From: Rufibacter glacialis | Lineage (GTDB): Bacteria; Bacteroidota; Bacteroidia; Cytophagales; Hymenobacteraceae | NCBI RefSeq assembly: GCF_008271745.1 | Contig: NZ_VKKZ01000020.1 | Coordinates: 124,001 to 188,000, forward strand | Length of the DNA: 64,000 nt | Direction: 5' to 3' | Shown here: in pieces, positions 60,623 to 64,000 of the stretch | Layout of the letters: every line of letters starts with the position of its first letter | Position numbering within the stretch: the first letter of the stretch is position 1 | Made by a program: the position numbers and the translations under genes | The notes under the pieces: model-generated | Seen by the model: only the letters and a program-made list of their open reading frames with translations | The model's database searches: none | What the model was told of the DNA's origin: nothing

Positions 60623-61498
60623 ATGGCTGAGACACCACCCACCTTTTCACTTGACTTCTCTTTAGGCGGCGACCTGCCCGTGAACCGGATGGGTTTCGGG
60701 GCCATGCGCATCACCGGCGATGGCATCTGGGGACCGCCCAAAGATCGGGCGGAAGCCCTTAGGGTATTGCAGCGCTCGGTAGAATTAGGCATCACCTTCA
60801 TTGACACCGCCGATTCTTATGGTCCCAACGTGTCTGAGGAACTCATTGCCGAAGCCCTCTATCCGTACCCCAAGAATTTAGTCATCGGAACCAAGGGCGG
60901 ATTGCTGCGCACCGGGCCCAACCAGTGGCCCATCAATGCCAAACCGGACCACCTGAAGGAAGCGCTGGAAGGCAGTCTGCAACGTCTTAAATTAGACCGC
61001 ATTGATCTGTACCAGTTGCACCGTGTAGACCCCACCGTTCCCTTTGAACAGACCCTGGAGTTTCTACAGGATGCCCAGGAAGAAGGCCTGATCCGGCACA
61101 TAGGTTTGTCTGAGGTGACCATAGACCAGATTCAGCAGGCGCAGAAATACGTGGAGATCGTGTCGGTGCAGAACATGTACAGCTTTGACAACCGTAAGTG
61201 GGAAGCAGAGCTTATGTACTGTGAAGACAATGCCATGGCCTTCATTCCGTGGTATCCTTTGGGCGGCGGCAACCTGAAAGCGCAAGAAACCTTGGCGCAG
61301 ATAAGCGAGAAATACGGCGCCTCTCCCCACCAGGTGGCCCTGAGTTGGCTACTGCACCGCTCGGCCAACATCCTCCTGATCCCGGGTACTTCCAAGGTAA
61401 AACACTTGGAAGAAAATTACCAGGCAGCTTCTATCCGGCTCTCAGAGGAAGACTATGAAACCCTGAACCAGGCCGGCGCACAGACCTTTACCGGCTAA
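60623..61498 (+). CDS. Aldo/keto reductase
   Basis: 291 residues. Tetrad: FIDTADSYGPN, VIGTKGG, YQLHRVDP. Lower part has LSWLLHRSANILLIPGTSK. Similar to E. coli YdbC-type reductases. Third aldo/keto reductase in 8 kb. Substrate unknown. It converges with msrA across a strong terminator. Confidence 0.93.
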   Translation: MAETPPTFSLDFSLGGDLPVNRMGFGAMRITGDGIWGPPKDRAEALRVLQRSVELGITFIDTADSYGPNVSEELIAEALYPYPKNLVIGTKGGLLRTGPNQWPINAKPDHLKEALEGSLQRLKLDRIDLYQLHRVDPTVPFEQTLEFLQDAQEEGLIRHIGLSEVTIDQIQQAQKYVEIVSVQNMYSFDNRKWEAELMYCEDNAMAFIPWYPLGGGNLKAQETLAQISEKYGASPHQVALSWLLHRSANILLIPGTSKVKHLEENYQAASIRLSEEDYETLNQAGAQTFTG

Positions 61499-61641
61499 CG
61501 TCCGCTGACCAGGAAAGGAAGGAATCCCTTTTCAAGGTTAAGTATAAACAGAAGTTGGGTCGGTGGTAATGATTTTGGCCCTTTTCCTGAAAAACAGCTC
61601 CTAAAAGGCGATTGAGGCAGATCCTTTACTTCTGAAATAAC

Positions 61642-61690
61642 CTGAACAAAAAAAGAGGGACCCTGTGTGGGGTTCCTCTTTTTTGTTCAG
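61642..61690. terminator. Bidirectional terminator
   Basis: CTGAACAAAAAAAGAGG (61642-61658) pairs with CCTCTTTTTTGTTCAG (61675-61690), with GGACCC/GGGGTTCC near the loop; A- and T-tracts flank both sides. Lies between the convergent aldo/keto reductase and msrA. Confidence 0.93.
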
Positions 61691-61736
61691 TTGAAGGTCG
61701 CTACTACTTTCAACCACTTATTAAGATTTTCCTGTC

Positions 61737-62291
61737 TTAGCTTTGCCCCCAGTTGCGTTCCAGAAATCCTGCCCGGCCAGATCCTACAAAATAGCGGCCG
61801 TAATGGCCTGGGTTTTTCTTGTAGTAATCCTGGTGGTAGTCCTCGGCGGGATAAAAGGTGACGGCCGGCAATATTGGCGTCACAATAGGCGTCTCAAAAG
61901 GACCCTCTTTCTGGATTTTCTCTTTGGAGGCCTGCGCCTGCTCCTTCTGCTGTTCTGAATGGTAGAAGATGGCCGTCTTATAAGAAGATCCCCGGTCCCC
62001 GAACTGGCCCCCGGCATCTGTGGGATCAATGGATTGCCAGAAGATCTCCAGCACCTGGGGGTAAGAGATCACCGCGGGGTCAAAAAGTACCTGCACGGCT
62101 TCGTAATGTCCGGTAGTTTCTGAGCAAACCTGTTCATAGGTGGGGTTGGGCACGTGCCCTCCGGTGTACCCCGACACCACTTCCAGCACCCCTTCATATT
62201 TATGGAAAGGTTTTACCATGCACCAAAAGCATCCGCCCGCGAAGGTGGCGGTTTCGTACTTCTTTTCTTTATGATCAGTTGTTTCTTCCAT
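61737..62291 (-). CDS. msrA: Peptide-methionine (S)-S-oxide reductase
   Basis: Repairs methionine-S-sulfoxide in proteins. 184 residues; catalytic Cys21 in [13 protein letters not shown], and the conserved [15 protein letters not shown] and [11 protein letters not shown] 62291 is preferred; the longer frame starts at a TTG (62333). No msrB is seen nearby. Confidence 0.96.
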   Translation of the reverse strand: MEETTDHKEKKYETATFAGGCFWCMVKPFHKYEGVLEVVSGYTGGHVPNPTYEQVCSETTGHYEAVQVLFDPAVISYPQVLEIFWQSIDPTDAGGQFGDRGSSYKTAIFYHSEQQKEQAQASKEKIQKEGPFETPIVTPILPAVTFYPAEDYHQDYYKKNPGHYGRYFVGSGRAGFLERNWGQS

Positions 62292-62376
62292 GGCGGTTGG
62301 TTGTATATCCGTATTAAACTCCTGTGCGGCCAATAAGTTTTAGCCGGGGGTTGTCCCCGCTTGTGCTTACCCGGAC

Positions 62377-64000
62377 TTATTTCCCCACGGTAGGCGTCAC
62401 AATGGCATCTGGCAGAGCGGTGTAGATGGCGTCTAAGATACGTTGCCGGGTTTTGAGGGAGATGAGCTTGTTAGACACCTTCGGGTGCACCCGGTTAGAC
62501 AGGAACACATACACCAATTGGTTTTTAGGGTCTACCCACACACAGGTGCCGGTGTAACCTGTGTGCCCGTAGGTGGCCGGCGAGGCAAGTTTAGAAGGGT
62601 ACCCCTGCGTACTGTCTGGGTCCCAGCGGTCAAACCCAAGCCCGCGGCGGCTCAGGGAAGAATACTTCTGGGTGAACAATTGGACCGTTTCCGGCTGCAG
62701 GTAGCGTTTGCCCCCGTAGGTGCCGCCGTTGAGCATCATCTGGAAAAGGATGGCCAAATCATTGGCGGTGGCAAACAAACCCGCGTGGCCAGAGATCCCG
62801 CCTAACCGGGCGGCACCCCCATCGTGCACATACCCTCTCAGCAAGGCCTTCCTCAAGGAGGCATCCACCTCGGTGGGGACTATGCGGCTCTGCGGAAAGC
62901 GGTCTAAGGGAAGATAACCGGCGGTTTGCATGCCCAGGGGCTGGTAAAACCTGGAGGCCACAAAAGAGTCAATACGCATATGGGCCTGCCGCTCCACGGC
63001 TTCCTTCAGATAATACATGCCTACATCGGCGTACACGTATTTGCCAGGGATTCCCATTTTGGCGTTGAGCATGCGGGGCCAGACCACCTCCTGGAAATAC
63101 TCTTTCCTGATGAAGGCGCTATCCCCGGCCTTCACCGGGTAGTTGGTGCTAAAGGTGGAAGCCACATCCTTTGGCCCCAACGGCAAATGCACCCCCGCCG
63201 GCAATCCCGACTGGTGCAGCAGCAGGTCCTTCAGTAAGATACCGGCTTTGTCAGTGTTTCTGGCGGATGGCACATAAAACCCATAGGTAGAGTCAAGTAC
63301 CAGCTTCTGTTGGTCATACAGGTTCATGACGGCCATGGTGGTGGCAGACACTTTGGTGATAGAGGCCACATCAAAGATATCTGAGATCTGGGTGGCCTGG
63401 GTACGGTCATAGGTATGGGCCCCGTAAGCCTTCTGGAAAATGACTTTGCCCTCCTTGGCGACCAACACCACCGCCCCTGGGGTGGCCTGCTCCCGAATGG
63501 CCTCGGCCACCAGCGCATCTATGGATGCCTGCAAATCTCCGCTCCTGATCCCTACTTCCTCGGGTACGCTGTACTTCAACCGGATGGCCTTGGTCTTGAA
63601 GCCTTGACCTTTCGCGAACTTGGGCGAGAAGGTGTCATCAAGGGTAGCCAAAGCCGGAACCCCTCCAAATACCAGCTGGGCCGCATAGTTGGCCGTGGCC
63701 GCGGAGGCTTTCTCAGACCAGATGATGGGGGCCGTTAAAGAGGCGGTGGCCGCCAGGGCAGATCCTTTGCCAAACACCGCCACCACCAGTTGCTGACGGT
63801 TTTCCAGCGTTTTCAGGAAAGTAAGCGTTTTTTCGTCAGTCAGGGAAGAGGCGCCCAGCTGCACAATCACGGTCTGGTACGGGGCCAGCTCCTGCAGCAG
63901 CGGCTGGAAAGAACCGCCTTGCACATAAGGTGCTGCCGGGAACGCTGTTACGGCGGAGTACTTGTTCAGGAGGCTGTCAAAGGTGGCGGCATGGGGCATT
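62377..64000 (-). CDS. Serine hydrolase (class C beta-lactamase-like), N-terminal part cut by window
   Basis: 541 codons are visible; the frame runs off the right edge, so the start is outside. Residues from about 165 carry a serine beta-lactamase/DD-peptidase fold: SITK catalytic motif (FDVASITKVSATT), Tyr motif region YADVGMYYL, and the HTG triad (YGHTGYTGT). The first 140 residues resemble the C-terminal domain of a glycoside hydrolase family 3 protein, and Bacteroidota proteins of about 1000 residues with GH3 plus beta-lactamase are known, so this is probably such a fusion. Role in cell-wall recycling is inference. Confidence 0.82.
   Translation of the reverse strand, partial: MPHAATFDSLLNKYSAVTAFPAAPYVQGGSFQPLLQELAPYQTVIVQLGASSLTDEKTLTFLKTLENRQQLVVAVFGKGSALAATASLTAPIIWSEKASAATANYAAQLVFGGVPALATLDDTFSPKFAKGQGFKTKAIRLKYSVPEEVGIRSGDLQASIDALVAEAIREQATPGAVVLVAKEGKVIFQKAYGAHTYDRTQATQISDIFDVASITKVSATTMAVMNLYDQQKLVLDSTYGFYVPSARNTDKAGILLKDLLLHQSGLPAGVHLPLGPKDVASTFSTNYPVKAGDSAFIRKEYFQEVVWPRMLNAKMGIPGKYVYADVGMYYLKEAVERQAHMRIDSFVASRFYQPLGMQTAGYLPLDRFPQSRIVPTEVDASLRKALLRGYVHDGGAARLGGISGHAGLFATANDLAILFQMMLNGGTYGGKRYLQPETVQLFTQKYSSLSRRGLGFDRWDPDSTQGYPSKLASPATYGHTGYTGTCVWVDPKNQLVYVFLSNRVHPKVSNKLISLKTRQRILDAIYTALPDAIVTPTVGK

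Noticed and set aside
1-64000. tRNA, rRNA, CRISPR or phage genes
   Set aside because: No cloverleaf, rRNA-like or evenly spaced repeat pattern was noticed in any gap; a tRNA or CRISPR program should confirm this.

Overview
The window looks like a chromosomal segment from a Bacteroidota bacterium of the order Cytophagales, probably the family Hymenobacteraceae (Rufibacter/Pontibacter-like); that placement is inference. The signs are a type IX secretion sorting domain, a DUF4369 TlpA-like lipoprotein, Bacteroidota promoters (TTTG, about 20 bases, TAnnTTTG), and a near absence of Shine-Dalgarno leaders. No rRNA, tRNA, CRISPR array, prophage or transposase gene was seen. The first and last genes run off the window.

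Layout. 1-13 kb: a partial sugar transferase, pcm, a thioesterase, a possible HolD-like protein, a TlpA-type lipoprotein, gatB, alaS, a merR gene bracketed by inverted repeats, dprA, a pabC-like gene and an M19 dipeptidase. 13-23 kb: a GC-rich structured gap, then thrC, lysR, a cupin, convergent pncB and pncA (NAD salvage), an amidase, and proBA. 22.6-35 kb: a phenylacetate catabolism cluster read leftward (tetR, paaE, A, B, C, D, G, H, J, Y, Z, enoyl-CoA hydratase). A predicted PaaR-type operator overlaps the promoter of its first gene. 35-44 kb: a secreted subtilase with SLH-like repeats and a T9SS tail, a cold-shock protein, three uncharacterised small genes, and a histidine kinase, receiver, receiver-adenylate cyclase operon. 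44.5-52.5 kb: an almost complete molybdenum cofactor cluster (xdhC, mocA, moaD, moaE, moaA, moaC, mobA, moeB-rhodanese, a TSUP permease, moeA). 52.6-64 kb: small hypothetical genes, three aldo/keto reductases, a predicted Pyr4/PaxB-type membrane terpene cyclase, a 2H phosphoesterase, an SDR-DUF2867 protein, a Mut7-C protein, msrA and a truncated serine hydrolase that may be the C-terminal half of a GH3 fusion.

The paa genes make a ring-activating pathway: PaaABCDE epoxidises phenylacetyl-CoA, PaaG isomerises it, PaaZ opens and oxidises the ring, and the hydratase, PaaH and PaaJ carry out the beta-oxidation-like steps. PaaY probably hydrolyses dead-end CoA esters. The ligase PaaK is not in the window. 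The Moco genes make molybdopterin and cytidylylated or guanylylated cofactor, but no molybdoenzyme is encoded here.

The non-coding DNA is unusually rich in small repeats: low-complexity tandem units directly in front of several start codons, 16-base inverted repeats around merR, two MITE-like 86-87 bp elements inside the paa cluster, and a dispersed short motif (GAAAACAGGGC core) in more than a dozen gaps. These repeats and the PaaR operator/promoter overlap are the clearest non-coding signals. The best protein-level leads are the Pyr4-like protein and the SLH/T9SS subtilase.
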